58,249 nucleotides of DNA from NCBI GenBank assembly GCA_003719395.1, contig RHMC01000026.1, positions 1-58,249 of the forward strand. The letters are read 5' to 3'. Shown one piece after another: positions 39,662 through 48,725 of this stretch. How positions within the stretch are numbered: position 1 is the first letter of the stretch; the number at the start of each line of letters is the position of its first letter. Position numbers and translations under genes: made by a program. The notes beneath the pieces are model-generated. The model was not told where the DNA came from. It saw only the letters and a list, made by a program, of their open reading frames with translations, and ran no database searches. This DNA is from Streptomyces altiplanensis (lineage in GTDB: Bacteria; Actinomycetota; Actinomycetes; Streptomycetales; Streptomycetaceae).

Positions 39662-40369
39662 TCAGTGGCGTACGGCGACGGCCGCCGCGGTGGTGGTCCC
39701 CCACATCGGCGTCGCCGATCCGCCAGCCCGGGAGGTCGGCGCCGGGGACTTGTGCCGTGCCCAGGTAGTCGGTGGAAAGGCCGCGCGCAAGCCCTGTGCC
39801 CAGCCCTTTCAGATACGCCTCCTTGCGTGCCCAGGCCCGGGCGAACGCATGGGGCCGGTCGGCGTCCTCGTACCCGGCCAGCTCCGCGGTCTCCCGCGGA
39901 TGCAGCATCGCCGCGATCTCCTCGACGGTCCCGGGACGCGGGACCTCCTCCACGTCCACGCCGACAGGGGTTGCGGCAAACCCCAACAGCCCGAGACCGG
40001 CACTGTGCGAGACCGAGAAGTGCACCGGCTGCCCCTTCACGGCCGGCGCGTGCGGCCCGCCGCGCACCGGGCAGTCCAGCCGGATCAGTGGTATGTCCTG
40101 GGGCTCGGTGTCCAGGTAGCGGCTGAGCAGCATGCGCAGCGCGACGTGCTCGCGACGTACGTGTCCCGGTCCCCGGCCCTGCGGAACGCCTCCGCCCTGG
40201 CCGTCTCCGCGGCGTCCAGCACACCGGCCCGGGCCGTCGCGACTTCCTTGAACTCGGCTGCCCGTACCAGCCACAGCTGCGGTGCTCCCCCGGCCGGAGG
40301 AAGTGTCACGGGCTCCTCCCACCACTCACCGAGGAGGGGTTGAGGAACGGTCTTCGCCAAGATCGTCAT
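39662..40369 (-). CDS. Sfp-type 4'-phosphopantetheinyl transferase (two frameshifts)
   Basis: About 236 residues. It transfers the phosphopantetheine arm of CoA to carrier proteins of polyketide, peptide or fatty-acid synthases. The diagnostic motifs are HFSVSHSAGLGLLGFA, GVDVEEVPRP with the metal-binding acids, and ARAWARKEAYLKGLGTGL. Indels near 40160 and 39705 split the reading; correcting the latter gives the ending AAAVAVRH at TGA 39662-39664. ATG 40369. No biosynthetic megasynthase is in the window, so it probably serves clusters elsewhere. Confidence 0.88.
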
Positions 40370-40548
40370 GTGTGCAGGATAGGCGCACGGGAGTAACGGC
40401 CCACGGCCGATGGACCGTTCTCACAGGACGCGGCCCGCGGGCCGGACGCGACCGCACACCATGACGCCCGTCCCCTTTCCATGGCAACGGGCAGCCGAAC
40501 ACCGGCCGGGCAAGGCGCCGGCGGGGGCCGGCCGAGCCGACGGGTCCG

Positions 40549-41784
40549 CTACGCCCTGGCTCCCTCTGCCTCCTCCGGCTGCCGCTGTACGGGAGCGGTC
40601 TTGGCCGGCCTCCGCCGCCAGCCGGCCACCACTGCGGTCAGTACGCCGGCGCACAGGCCCCAGAAGGTGGATCCGATGCCGAGCAGGGTGAACCCGGAGG
40701 CCGTGGCCAGGAAGGTGACGACAGCGGGCTCGCGCATGTTCACGTCCGCGAGCGAGGACGTGAGTGAGCTGCCGATCGTGCCGAGGAGACCGATTCCCGC
40801 GATGCCCAGCACCAGCGCCTGGGGCATGGCGGTGAGCAGCCACCCCACGGCGCCGCCGAATATGCCGATCAGCAGGTAGAAGACGCCGGCCCAGACACCG
40901 GCCGTGTAGCGCTTGCGCGGGTCCGGATGTGCTTCTTCTCCCGTACAGATCGCCGCGGTGATCGCGGCCAGGTTGAGCCCGAAGCAGCCGAAGGGAGCCA
41001 GCAGGAAGTTGACACAGCCCGTCCAGGTGAGCAGGGGCGAGACGGGGGTGTCGTATCCGGCGTTACGCAGTACGGCGACGCCCGGCAGGTTCTGCGACGC
41101 CATGGTGACCACGAAGAGGGGAAGGCCCACACCGACCAGTACCTGCCAGGAGAATTCCGGGCGTACGAAGGAAGGTGCGGCCAGCGAGGCGTGGAATCCG
41201 CCGAGTTTCCACGATCCCTGTGCCCCGGTCGCCATCACACCGGCCACGAGGGCCACGATGACCGCGTACCGCGGGAGCCACCGCCTGCCTGCCACATAGA
41301 CGGCGAACATGGTGAAGACGACGAGGAAGTTGTCCTCCATCTGGCCGAACAGGCCGGTGCCGAACTGTACGAGCACTCCGGCGAGCAGCGCGGACGCCAG
41401 GGCCACCGGGATCCTGTCCATGATCCGCTCGAACCAGCCGGTCACTCCGCTGAGCGTGATCAAGGCGGCCGAGAAGAGGAACGCGCCCACGGCCTCCGCC
41501 ATGGTCACCCCGTGCAGGCTGGTCGCCAGCAGGGCGGCGCCGGGGGTGGACCACGCCGTGACCACCGGCGCGCGGTGACGCAGCGACAGGCCGATGCACG
41601 TGACGCCCATCCCCACGCCGAGCGCGAGCACCCAGGAGTCGAGTTGGGCGGTGTCCGCGCCCGCGGCCCTGGCGGCGGTGAAGACGATGGCCACGGAGCT
41701 CGTGACCCCGATGAGCGTCGCGAGGAAGCCGGCCGCGACCGCGGTGACCGGCGCGGCGGAGCGTATGGCCTGATTCAGTTTCAT
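40549..41784 (-). CDS. benE: BenE-family benzoate/H+ symporter
   Basis: An intact 411-residue, about 12-helix transporter. It opens MKLNQAIRSAAPVTAVAAGFLATLIGVTSS and continues with HRAPVVTAWSTPGAALLATS, GRRWLPRYAVIVALVAGV, TMASQNLPGVAVLRNAGYDTP and ICTGEEAHPDPRKRYTAGVWAGVFY, all hallmarks of BenE. Members take up benzoate or related aromatics with protons. No benzoate catabolic genes lie nearby, so it may serve another aromatic acid. ATG 41784 with AGGGAAAA upstream. Its frame is uninterrupted, unlike many neighbours. Confidence 0.92.
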   Translation of the reverse strand: MKLNQAIRSAAPVTAVAAGFLATLIGVTSSVAIVFTAARAAGADTAQLDSWVLALGVGMGVTCIGLSLRHRAPVVTAWSTPGAALLATSLHGVTMAEAVGAFLFSAALITLSGVTGWFERIMDRIPVALASALLAGVLVQFGTGLFGQMEDNFLVVFTMFAVYVAGRRWLPRYAVIVALVAGVMATGAQGSWKLGGFHASLAAPSFVRPEFSWQVLVGVGLPLFVVTMASQNLPGVAVLRNAGYDTPVSPLLTWTGCVNFLLAPFGCFGLNLAAITAAICTGEEAHPDPRKRYTAGVWAGVFYLLIGIFGGAVGWLLTAMPQALVLGIAGIGLLGTIGSSLTSSLADVNMREPAVVTFLATASGFTLLGIGSTFWGLCAGVLTAVVAGWRRRPAKTAPVQRQPEEAEGARA

Positions 41785-42163
41785 GGTCGGTCGTTTTCCC
41801 TGCTCTGTCGCGGCCTGCCGTGGGGCTGCACCGATGAGGGAGAGCACGGAGCGACCGTGATGGTGCCGAGCCCTCCGTGAAAGAAGACCTCAGCACCATA
41901 GGTGGCGCCCGGGGGTGCGGTGCGCGGCACCGTCGCGGTCGTGGGTTCGGCCCGCCGCAGTCCCTGCACACGGCTGACCGTATGGCATGGAAACCGGTCC
42001 TTGCCTTCCCCTCGTCGCCCTGCTGACGAAACTGACGACCAGCCCCCTGCTTCTCCTTCCGGACCTGGGCCTGCGCCGAACGGGGCGCCCGCGTGGCGCC
42101 GTACGGAGCGGGAGCTGCCCGTGGCGGGAGCCCGGCAGGGGGATGCGGGGCAGTGGACCGGAC

Positions 42164-42385
42164 ATGAGTGAACAGGACCCGGAGAAGGACGTCGAGGAGT
42201 GGGTGACCGGTGACGAGCCGGCCACCGGTGCGCAGCTGAGCTACCGGCACACCCTGGCCCGCGAGGCGCACGAGGACGTTCCGCAGAACCTCACGAAGGC
42301 CGAGGCGTCGCGGATGATCGAGCGCTTGCAGCGCGCGTCGCCGCGAACAGCCGGGCCGGAGGGGAACAAGGGCGGCGGCGTATGA
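42164..42385 (+). CDS. DUF3072 small acidic protein
   Basis: 73 residues with the DUF3072 core HTLAREAHEDVPQNLTKAEASRMIERLQ. The N-terminus is acidic (SEQDPEKDVEEW) and the tail Gly-rich. The domain is a helix-turn of unknown role found in actinobacteria, sometimes fused to stress proteins. ATG 42164 was chosen because the residues after it begin the conserved region; ATG 42143 has a better ribosome site and would add seven residues. Confidence 0.8.
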   Translation: MSEQDPEKDVEEWVTGDEPATGAQLSYRHTLAREAHEDVPQNLTKAEASRMIERLQRASPRTAGPEGNKGGGV

Positions 42386-42527
42386 ACGAGGAGGCCGGAG
42401 GCCGGAGGCGGTCGCCGTCGGCCCGGCCCGGTCGGCCGTCCCGCTCGGCGGCAAGCGGCCGGGGCGGTCCGTCGAGCTCCTCGGCGGACGTGAACGGTCC
42501 CGCCGGCTGTCGTCGTGACCGGTCCCG

Positions 42528-42743
42528 TCAGCCGTCCGTGAACGGGACCGCTGCGGCGATCCCGTTCACGGCAGCGAAGTGGAGGTGGTCGAGGCTCTCG
42601 CCGTACGGCCAGTCCTCCGCCCGGTGGAAGCACAGGTCGGTGGGGATCGGCGCCCGGTGCAGGTCCGCGACGTGGGACCCGGGGGCCGGCCGCGCGGCTC
42701 GCCCGGGCCGCCTCGCCGTGCGCCTCGTACGCGGCGCGGGCCG
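42528..42743 (-). pseudogene. Unrecognised C-terminal fragment
   Basis: Two frames join near 42670 to give about 70 residues ending ESLDHLHFAAVNGIAAAVPF. The composition and codon use are coding-like, and HRAPIPTDLCFHRAEDWPYG looks structured, but I do not recognise the family. There is no start or ribosome site; the reading begins directly after the stop of the BrkB-like gene. Confidence 0.3.
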
Positions 42744-43614
42744 TCAGTCCGGCTCTCCGGGCCCCGGGGCCTGCCTGCGCCGTACTCGCCCTTCGTGGAC
42801 CAGCCGCCCGACCATCGCCCCGCCGTACACGACGAATCCCACCCCCACCAGCCAGGACTGCAGAACCAGCACGGTCCCGATCGGCCGTACGTCACCGCGT
42901 TCGACGCGATCAGCGGCGAGAAGACGAACTGGCTGAAGATCCGCAGCCCCAGCAGCCCCACCGCCGTCGCCACGGCCCCCGGCGCGAGCGCGCGCCAGCG
43001 GATCCGGCCGCAGAGCAGGAACCGCTGCGACCACCAGAAGAAGAAGAACAAGCCGATGAGATCACCGCCGGCGACCAGTACCGTCGCGACGACGGGGCGA
43101 CTCGTCGGGGGCGGGCGTCATGACGAAGAGCAGCAGGGCGGCCACCAGCCCGGCCAGCCAGACGACATGACGCCACATCGTGTGCCACCGCGTCGTCGGC
43201 AGATCCCACACGCGCTCGTACCCGGTCTGCACGGCGGATCCGAACGTCACCCCGAAAGCGGCCAGCGCGGCGAGACCGAGCGCCGTTGTCTGCTGCAGCG
43301 CCTGGCCCGGCCGGCCGAACAGTTCCTTGACCTCCTCCTGCGACCTCTCGGACACGCCGAGCCCCGCCACGATCCACCGGGCGAAGCCGCGCCCGCTCGC
43401 GAGGTCGGCCTGCGGCGACGACGATCAGCAGCGGCACCAGGGTGAGGAAACTCAGTGCCGCGAAACCCATGGCACGGTGCATGAGTTCCACCTCGCGTCC
43501 CCGGGCCCAGGTGAGCGCGAGGACCGAGGCCCGCAGTCGCCGTTGGAGTCGCGGGAGCCGGCGTCCGTGCTGCGCGGGGCGGCCGTCGTGCGGCACACCG
43601 GGTTTCGGGGACAT
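42744..43614 (-). CDS. YihY/BrkB-like membrane protein (frameshifts)
   Basis: About 290 residues with six membrane helices. RAMGFAALSFLTLVPLLIVVAA, VQTGYERVWDLPTTRWHTMWR, FFFFWWSQRFLLCGRIRWRALAPGAV and FSPLIASNAVTYGPIGTVLVLQSWLVGVGFVVYGGA show the BrkB/YihY fold. Frame changes near 43400, 43095 and 42890. ATG 43614. The role of BrkB-like proteins is not established; old ribonuclease annotations are unreliable. A second, intact member is at 55123. Confidence 0.78.
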
Positions 43615-43743
43615 GCCCGGTCGAGTACCCGTAAGCGCCCGCGTCGCCTCCAGCGTGCCTCCGAACGGGTGCCATCCGCGCGTCCGCCCGGGTGGCCGAA
43701 GAACACCGGTGCTTCGAGGGGGCCGGGTGGGTAGGTTCCGCAC

Positions 43744-43965
43744 ATGACCGATGTCGTGGACGCGGATGAACTCCTGCGACGTGTGCGCAGGGCTCGTGAC
43801 TGGGCCGGCCAGCAGGAAGAGCGCTGGCGGGCCCGGACGGACACCGTCGAGGGGGGCGACCCCCGGGACGCTCCGGCGGCAGAGATCTTCGCCGCCGCGT
43901 ACGAGGCGGTGCGGAAGGTGCTGGACGAGGTGATCGATCCGGGAGCGAACGACCTCGATGGCTAG
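43744..43965 (+). CDS. Small hypothetical protein
   Basis: A 73-residue, highly charged, probably all-helical protein (ADELLRRVRRARDWAGQQEERW, AAAYEAVRKVLDEVIDPGA). GTAGG lies upstream of ATG 43744. Codon use is typical of Streptomyces. I do not recognise the family. It is divergent from the BrkB-like gene. Confidence 0.6.
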   Translation: MTDVVDADELLRRVRRARDWAGQQEERWRARTDTVEGGDPRDAPAAEIFAAAYEAVRKVLDEVIDPGANDLDG

Positions 43966-44249
43966 CGGAGCGGCCGGTGCCAGCCGCCGGCGGTCCGGGC
44001 CGGGAGAAGCAGGAGTGGCGTCGCGGCACGTTTGGGGTGATCTGCCGCAACCGGCGTGCGTACCCGGCGTTGATCAGCCCGCGTGATCGACGTACGCCCG
44101 CCCCGGGCCTTTCCGCCACTGCCAGGGGCCGGCCCGTGCCGTACGGAAAAGCCTTGCGCGACCAGATCGCCCGGCTCGACCTGTCCCTCGCCGGGTGACC
44201 CCCTCGTTCTGCTCACGAAGCCCGAACCGTCACACGGCATCATTCAGGC

Positions 44250-44561
44250 ATGATCACCATTCATCTGAAGTACGAGGTCGACGCTGACAAGCTTGAGGAT
44301 TTCGAAGAATACGGTCGCCGCTGGGTCCGGCTCGTCAATCGTTTCGGCGGGACGCACCACGGCTACTTCCTGCCGAGTGAGGGCGACAGCGACATCGCCT
44401 ACGCCCTCTTCTCTTTTCCCAGCCTGGCCGCGTACGAGCAGTACCGCACAGACAGCATGTCCGACGCGGAGTGCCAGGAAGCGTTCGAACTGGCTCGTGA
44501 CACCGGCTGCATCAAGCGGTACGAGCGCCGCTTCCTCCGGCCGCTCGACGGCCTGTCCTAG
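44250..44561 (+). CDS. NIPSNAP-family protein
   Basis: An intact 103-residue ferredoxin-like fold protein with the NIPSNAP pattern: MITIHLKYEVDADKLEDFEEYGRRWVRLVNRFGGTHHGYFLPSEG, then YALFSFPSLAAYEQYRTDS and a C-terminal IKRYERRFLRPL. Bacterial NIPSNAP proteins are small stress- or catabolism-associated dimers without a settled activity. ATG 44250. Its end overlaps the LysR fragment on the opposite strand by four bases. Confidence 0.85.
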   Translation: MITIHLKYEVDADKLEDFEEYGRRWVRLVNRFGGTHHGYFLPSEGDSDIAYALFSFPSLAAYEQYRTDSMSDAECQEAFELARDTGCIKRYERRFLRPLDGLS

Positions 44562-45209
44562 GCCGCCGGGAGGTGCGTGGTGCGACCCTGCCGCACGGCG
44601 GTGCGCAGCGCTGCGACGACAGCCGTGGTCGTCGGGTTCGCGGTCTCGGTGTGACGCGTCGCGGCGAACAGCAGGCGCAGGATCGGGCGATCCTCGATGG
44701 GCGCCGTGCGGATTCCGGGTGTGGCCGGGTCGATGGCCGTTCGGGGGACGAGCGCGGTGGCGAGGCCGGCCCGTGCGAGGGCAAGCTGGGCGGCGATGTC
44801 GGCGGTGATGTAGCGCGTCATGGGTGTGAAGCCGACCTGGTGGCAGGCGTGCAGGATGGCCTGTCCGCAGTCCGTGGTCGGCGGCGGCACGGCGAGGCTG
44901 TGCGTGGCCAGTTCCCGCAGGGCGACGGGCCGCTCTTCGGCTTGGCCGGCCGCGGTGACGACGAGCAGCGGATCGTCGAGCAGCGGCGAGACCTCGATGC
45001 CCCGGGGCGCGGTATCGGGCAGGTCGTGATACCGCTGCCCCAGCACCACATCGACGGTGCCGAGCGTGAGTTCCCGCAGTTGCGCCTGGTCGGCGAGAAG
45101 ACAGGTCACGGTGAGCTGCGGGTGGTGCGAGCCCAGTGCGGTCAGCGCGGGGGCCACGATCCGGGCGACGGTCGACGGCAGCGCGGCGAGGGTGGCGGTG
45201 TCTCGCCGA
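44558..45209 (-). pseudogene. LysR-type regulator, DNA-binding domain missing
   Basis: About 215 residues of a LysR effector domain: RDTATLAALPSTVARIVAPAL, LRELTLGTVDVVLGQRYHDL, LLDDPLLVVTAAGQ, YITADIAAQLALARAGLATALVPRTA. The 90-residue N-terminal winged helix is absent. Coding stops abruptly at the 14-bp inverted repeat at 45196-45233, beyond which an unrelated truncated gene begins on the other strand. It cannot bind DNA as it stands. Confidence 0.7.
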
Positions 45210-45233
45210 CCGTGCCCGCTCGGCGAGACACCG
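45196..45233. repeat. 14-bp inverted repeat at the junction of two truncated genes
   Basis: CGGTGTCTCGCCGA (45196-45209) and its perfect complement (45220-45233) flank a 10-nt spacer. The left arm is the last recognisable coding of the LysR fragment, the right arm the first of the SCO6745-like fragment. The same 14-nt word is read in sense by both truncated genes. Confidence 0.85.
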
Positions 45234-45806
45234 GCCTCGGTGGTCCAAGCGGTACAGGGCTTCCTCGGCCCCCACCTCGTTACCGCAGGCTGGCTGGCGG
45301 GACGGGCCGTGATGCCGGCGGAGGAAGCCGCCGCCTGCTATGCACAGGCCGTCCGGACGTGGGGGCGCGCCAACATCCCCGCCGACGTCGACGTGGAGCA
45401 CTTCAACCGCTTGGCACAGCAGCTGATCGACGCCGCCGACGCCGACGCACTGTCTCTGTTCGCCGGCTGGCGCGGGCAACCCTGCCCCGGCAACGACTCG
45501 GTCGGTGCGGCCATGCAGCGCATCCACGTACTGCGGGAACACCGTGGCGCCTGCCATCTGGCGGCGGTGCGCCTGTGCGGACTGAGCGCCCGAGCGGCAA
45601 TGGTCGTCAACCTCGGCGCCGCGCAGGCAACCCGCTACGGCTGGCAGGAGCCACATCCCATTGCCGCACCCCTGATTCCCCGATGGCAGCGTGCCGAGCA
45701 GCTCACCGATGAGCTGCAGGCGCCGCTCTACGCCACACTGACCGAGCGGCAACGTACCGAATTTGCCCAGCTCGTCAACGCGTTGACCGCCTCCCTGACC
45801 CCGTGA
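45216..45806 (+). pseudogene. SCO6745-family protein, N-terminus missing
   Basis: About 196 residues of a helical protein: PLGETPASVVQAVQGFLGPHLVTAGWL, LFAGWRGQPCPGNDSVGAAMQRIHVLREHRGACHLAAVRLCG, and a C-terminus with LTERQRTEFAQLVNALTASLTP. This order is that of SCO6745-like proteins, whose first 50 or so residues (the segment before the PLG) are missing. No start codon with a ribosome site lies near the break. The rest is intact in one frame. Confidence 0.65.
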
Positions 45807-45997
45807 TCGGCGTCGAGAACACCAACAGGGGCACGAAGTCCAGCCGGTCGTTACCACCGGTCCTGGACGCCAACCCAATTCAAATCCGACGAAAACCAGC
45901 AGAACACCCTCTCCCAGGTACTCAGCCAGGCCCGGCGCGTGTCTTGCCTGGTGGAATGGTGTGCGCCAGCGCCCCAGGGCGCGGCACGATCGCGGCC

Positions 45998-46600
45998 ATG
46001 CTGATCGCTCATGAGGGTTGTTCGCCGACGGTCCACCCCACGGCCTATGTTGCTCCGACCGCCACGCTGTGCGGAGACGTGCACGTGGGGGCCGGGTGCC
46101 GGGTGCTGTTCGGTGCGGTGCTCACCGCCGAGGGCGGGCCAGTGGAGCTGGGCGAGGGCGGCATCGTGATGGAGAACGCGGTCCTGCGTGGTACCCGACG
46201 GGATCCGCTGATTCTGGGACGGCAGGTCCTGGTCGGCCCCACCTCCTACCTGACCGGCTGCCGGGTCGAGGACGAGGTCTTCCTGGCCACCGGCAGCCGC
46301 GTCTTCAACGGAGCACAGATCGGGACCCGCTCCGAGGTGCGGATCAACGGCATCGTGCATCTGCGCACTGTGCTACCCGCCGACTCGATGGTGCCGATCG
46401 GCTGGGTCGCCGCCGGCGACCCGGTGCGCATCCTTCCGCCGGAGGACCACGACGGGATCTGGGCGGTGCAGAGGAACCTGGACTTCCCCGGCTACGTCTT
46501 CGGCCTGGACCGCCCAGCCGACGGCGAGAGCCTGATGCCGGCCGTCTCCGAACGCTTCGGCCGCGGCCTCGGCCGCCACAGCAACGACCAACAGATCTGA
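45998..46600 (+). CDS. Gamma-carbonic-anhydrase-like hexapeptide protein
   Basis: An intact 200-residue left-handed beta-helix protein. HPTAYVAPTATLCGDVHVGAGCRVLFGAVLTAEGGPVELGEGG shows the hexapeptide repeats, followed by a loop with MENAVLRGTRRDPLILG and coils ending IPIGWVAAGDP-like turns. The family includes gamma-carbonic anhydrases and acyltransferases. Of the three zinc histidines expected in a true anhydrase I do not see the usual HxxxxH pair, so catalysis as an anhydrase is doubtful. ATG 45998. Confidence 0.8.
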   Translation: MLIAHEGCSPTVHPTAYVAPTATLCGDVHVGAGCRVLFGAVLTAEGGPVELGEGGIVMENAVLRGTRRDPLILGRQVLVGPTSYLTGCRVEDEVFLATGSRVFNGAQIGTRSEVRINGIVHLRTVLPADSMVPIGWVAAGDPVRILPPEDHDGIWAVQRNLDFPGYVFGLDRPADGESLMPAVSERFGRGLGRHSNDQQI

Positions 46601-46859
46601 GCCCCGCCGGAGGAGTTCGGTCCTGCCATCCACCGCTCGGCTCCACCAGGCAAACCGCGATGAGTGCCTGCGGTCAGTCTCGCGGCACGCCACTGACACC
46701 TTTGCCGTCGGCGAGCGACGGTCATAGTCGGCCTGTCAAGGGACCCAGCGCTGTTAATACTCGTGGCTCCCGTCCGGTCCCGACGGCCTGGTGCCTCTCG
46801 AACCGCTGTCGAAGTGCTGTCCTTCCTCGTGAACCGAGCCACCCCCGAATAAACCAGCA
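46601..46859. other. Intergenic, possible rearranged DNA
   Basis: No gene recognised. The stretch separates an intact gene from a C-terminal fragment. A lower-GC patch with GTTAATACTCG is present near 46750. It may contain an element end, but no inverted terminal repeats were seen. Confidence 0.35.
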
Positions 46860-47134
46860 GGGTCGTCATCGGAAGCAAACCGCTGCTCTTCAACCAGATC
46901 GCGGGCGGCAAGTCACCACGTCTGTCACTCACCGAACTGGCCGGGCTCAGGGTCGACGTGGCCATCTACAGCACGCCGTGCCTGTTCGCCGCGCACCGCG
47001 CGATGGAAGAGGCGATGACCGGACTGAGGTCCGCTGACGGGCGTCTGCCCGCTGCGGAGGACGGCGGCGGCATCGGTGTCAGCGACGCCACGGTGCTGCT
47101 GACCGAGAACCTCCACCGCCACGGCATGTGCTGA
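46860..47134 (+). pseudogene. Isocitrate-lyase/PEP-mutase family, C-terminal fragment
   Basis: About 90 residues in one frame: SKPLLFNQIAGGKSPRLSLTEL, LRVDVAIYSTPCLFAAHRAMEEAM and GGGIGVSDATVLLTE before TGA 47132-47134. This is the closing part of oxaloacetate-decarboxylase/PEP-mutase-like enzymes of about 280 residues. The barrel with the metal site (the DARTDA/KR-x-CG type motifs) is missing. No start codon is present at the left edge. Confidence 0.6.
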
Positions 47135-47233
47135 AAGGGTGCTGAAAGGCTCCCCCGCCGGTGCGCGGGTGCGCAGGGAACGCACCGGCGCACCGGCCGC
47201 GTCAGGATTCCTGCCGCACCGGATGACGACCGC

Positions 47234-47446
47234 TCACTTGCCGCTGTCCTCCGCGAGGGTGTGCGCGACCAGCGCGTTGGCATGGCCGTGCCCGAGGCCG
47301 TGCTCGGTCTTGAGCCAGGCGACCAGTTCCATGTGCTTGGTCAGCGGTGATGATCGGATGAGGTCCTTCCACTCCTCGATCGGACGACCGTACTTCTGCT
47401 CGATCGACGGAAAGTAGCTGGCGGGACCCTTCACGGACTCGTTCAT
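47234..47446 (-). CDS. DUF4287 protein
   Basis: An intact 70-residue protein covering the whole domain: SYFPSIEQKYGRPIEEWKDLI and MELVAWLKTEHGLGHGHANALVAH. It is a small helical domain often found alone or fused to DUF5655, with no known activity; the GHGHANA motif is the conserved core. ATG 47446. It stands alone between a fragment and an SMI1-like gene. Confidence 0.88.
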   Translation of the reverse strand: MNESVKGPASYFPSIEQKYGRPIEEWKDLIRSSPLTKHMELVAWLKTEHGLGHGHANALVAHTLAEDSGK

Positions 47447-47548
47447 ACGTGCAGTTTGACACTGGCGTGCGGGGATGGGTCCGTTCCCCGCAGAATTACG
47501 CTCAGAGAGCCGCGCACCTGCCCAGGTTCCGTCCGGGCGTCCAAGGGA

Positions 47549-48151
47549 TCAGGCGGTGGATTCCAGCCATGCGGTGTACCAGTCGTAAAAGTCCGGCCCG
47601 GGAGACAGGCCACCCCAGTCGCGGTCGTCGAGCCAGACTTGCCCGGCGCATTCGCCGGTGACGACCAGGCGGAGGTACATCCCGCGGCCGGCCTCGGCGA
47701 CAACGAGTGTCCCGCTCACCGAGTAGTCCTGGCTGCCGTTCTTTCCCGGCCCGTCGAACGCCCGGAGGCGGGGGAACGGCGTGGCCAGGAAGCCGGGCCG
47801 CCGGCCTTCCGCGCGTTCGTCGTGCGCCGCCCGTTCCTCGTCGAGGCGGTCGGCGAGGCGGTACAGCCCGGAGTACGGGCCGGCGCCCCCGTCGGCCACA
47901 TCGGTGAGGAAGCTGCGGCAGGACTCAGGCAGCCTGACCCCGTACTCGAGCTCGTAACCGCGGATTTCGTGTTCCGCCAGGCACGGACGCAGTCGGTGGG
48001 CGTGGTCCTGGGCCCCGAAACGCTGGAGCCCGGGGTCCCCCGCCGCCGCGCGGCGTACGCGCGCGCACGGAAGCGCTGTCCCACGCCCTGCCTCGGTCGC
48101 TGCCGGACGAACGACCGGCCGAGCGCGCTTCCACCATGTGTTTCCCCTCAT
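47549..48151 (-). CDS. SMI1/KNR4-type (SUKH) protein
   Basis: 200 residues. GYELEYGVRLPESCRSFLTDVADGGAGPYSGLYRLADRLD is the SUKH core, and YLRLVVTGECAGQVWLDDRDWGGL with FYDWYTAWLE completes it. SUKH proteins include immunity proteins for contact or polymorphic toxins, but Streptomyces has many orphans of this kind and no toxin gene is adjacent. ATG 48151 was chosen because earlier residues are disordered and Arg-rich; an indel in the first 40 codons cannot be excluded. Confidence 0.75.
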   Translation of the reverse strand: MRGNTWWKRARPVVRPAATEAGRGTALPCARVRRAAAGDPGLQRFGAQDHAHRLRPCLAEHEIRGYELEYGVRLPESCRSFLTDVADGGAGPYSGLYRLADRLDEERAAHDERAEGRRPGFLATPFPRLRAFDGPGKNGSQDYSVSGTLVVAEAGRGMYLRLVVTGECAGQVWLDDRDWGGLSPGPDFYDWYTAWLESTA

Positions 48152-48254
48152 CGGCCCGATGGCGGTCTGCGGTGGTCCGGCAGACCGCGCGGGAGCACCT
48201 GCCCCAGGAGCCGGGCTCCGGTCCGGGCACGACCTGCTGACGGCGCCCGGCCGC

Positions 48255-48567
48255 ACGGAACGAAGCCGGCCGCACGGCTTTGGCCTGGACGCCTTCAGCG
48301 TGGTGTTCGTCTTCCCGCGGGTGGTGCCGACGACGCGCTGCTGACCGGCCTGGGCTGCGTACCGAGAACGGCTGGGTGACCGCCGACGGCTCGGGCCGCA
48401 CCAGCGTGCCCGGTGTGCGGGCGGTGGGCAACGTCGTCGACCCGCGCGCGATGGTGATCACCGCCGCCGGCATGGGCGCGGCAGCCGCCTTCGCCCTCGA
48501 CCACGACCTCCTGGACGAGGAGGTCTCCCACGCTGTCGCCGATCACCGCGCGACCGTTCCGCGGTGA
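48255..48567 (+). pseudogene. Thioredoxin-reductase-like flavoprotein, C-terminal fragment
   Basis: About 100 residues with a frame change near 48335: VVFVFPRVVP, ENGWVTADGSGRTSVPGVRAVGNVV and MVITAAGMGAAAAFALDHDLLDEEV. The last block is the FAD-binding end of TrxB-like NAD(P)/FAD oxidoreductases. The N-terminal FAD Rossmann motif and the NADPH domain are missing; only a third of the enzyme remains. Confidence 0.65.
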
Positions 48568-48725
48568 TCACGGTCGGCCGGGAAAGTCCATGTCCCCCAG
48601 GTGGACGTGGACAGCCTCGAGCTGGGGCTGGCGCTGACGAGTCGGGCCGACGGAGCGGTTCGCGGCCCTCGCCGCCCACGGGTCCCCGGTGCGGATCCCT
48701 GCCGCCCTACCGTGCTGCCATACCG

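Noticed and set aside
47549..48151. Toxin-immunity system based on the SUKH protein
   Set aside because: No polymorphic toxin, WXG100 or secretion gene lies next to it. Orphan SUKH proteins are common in the genus.
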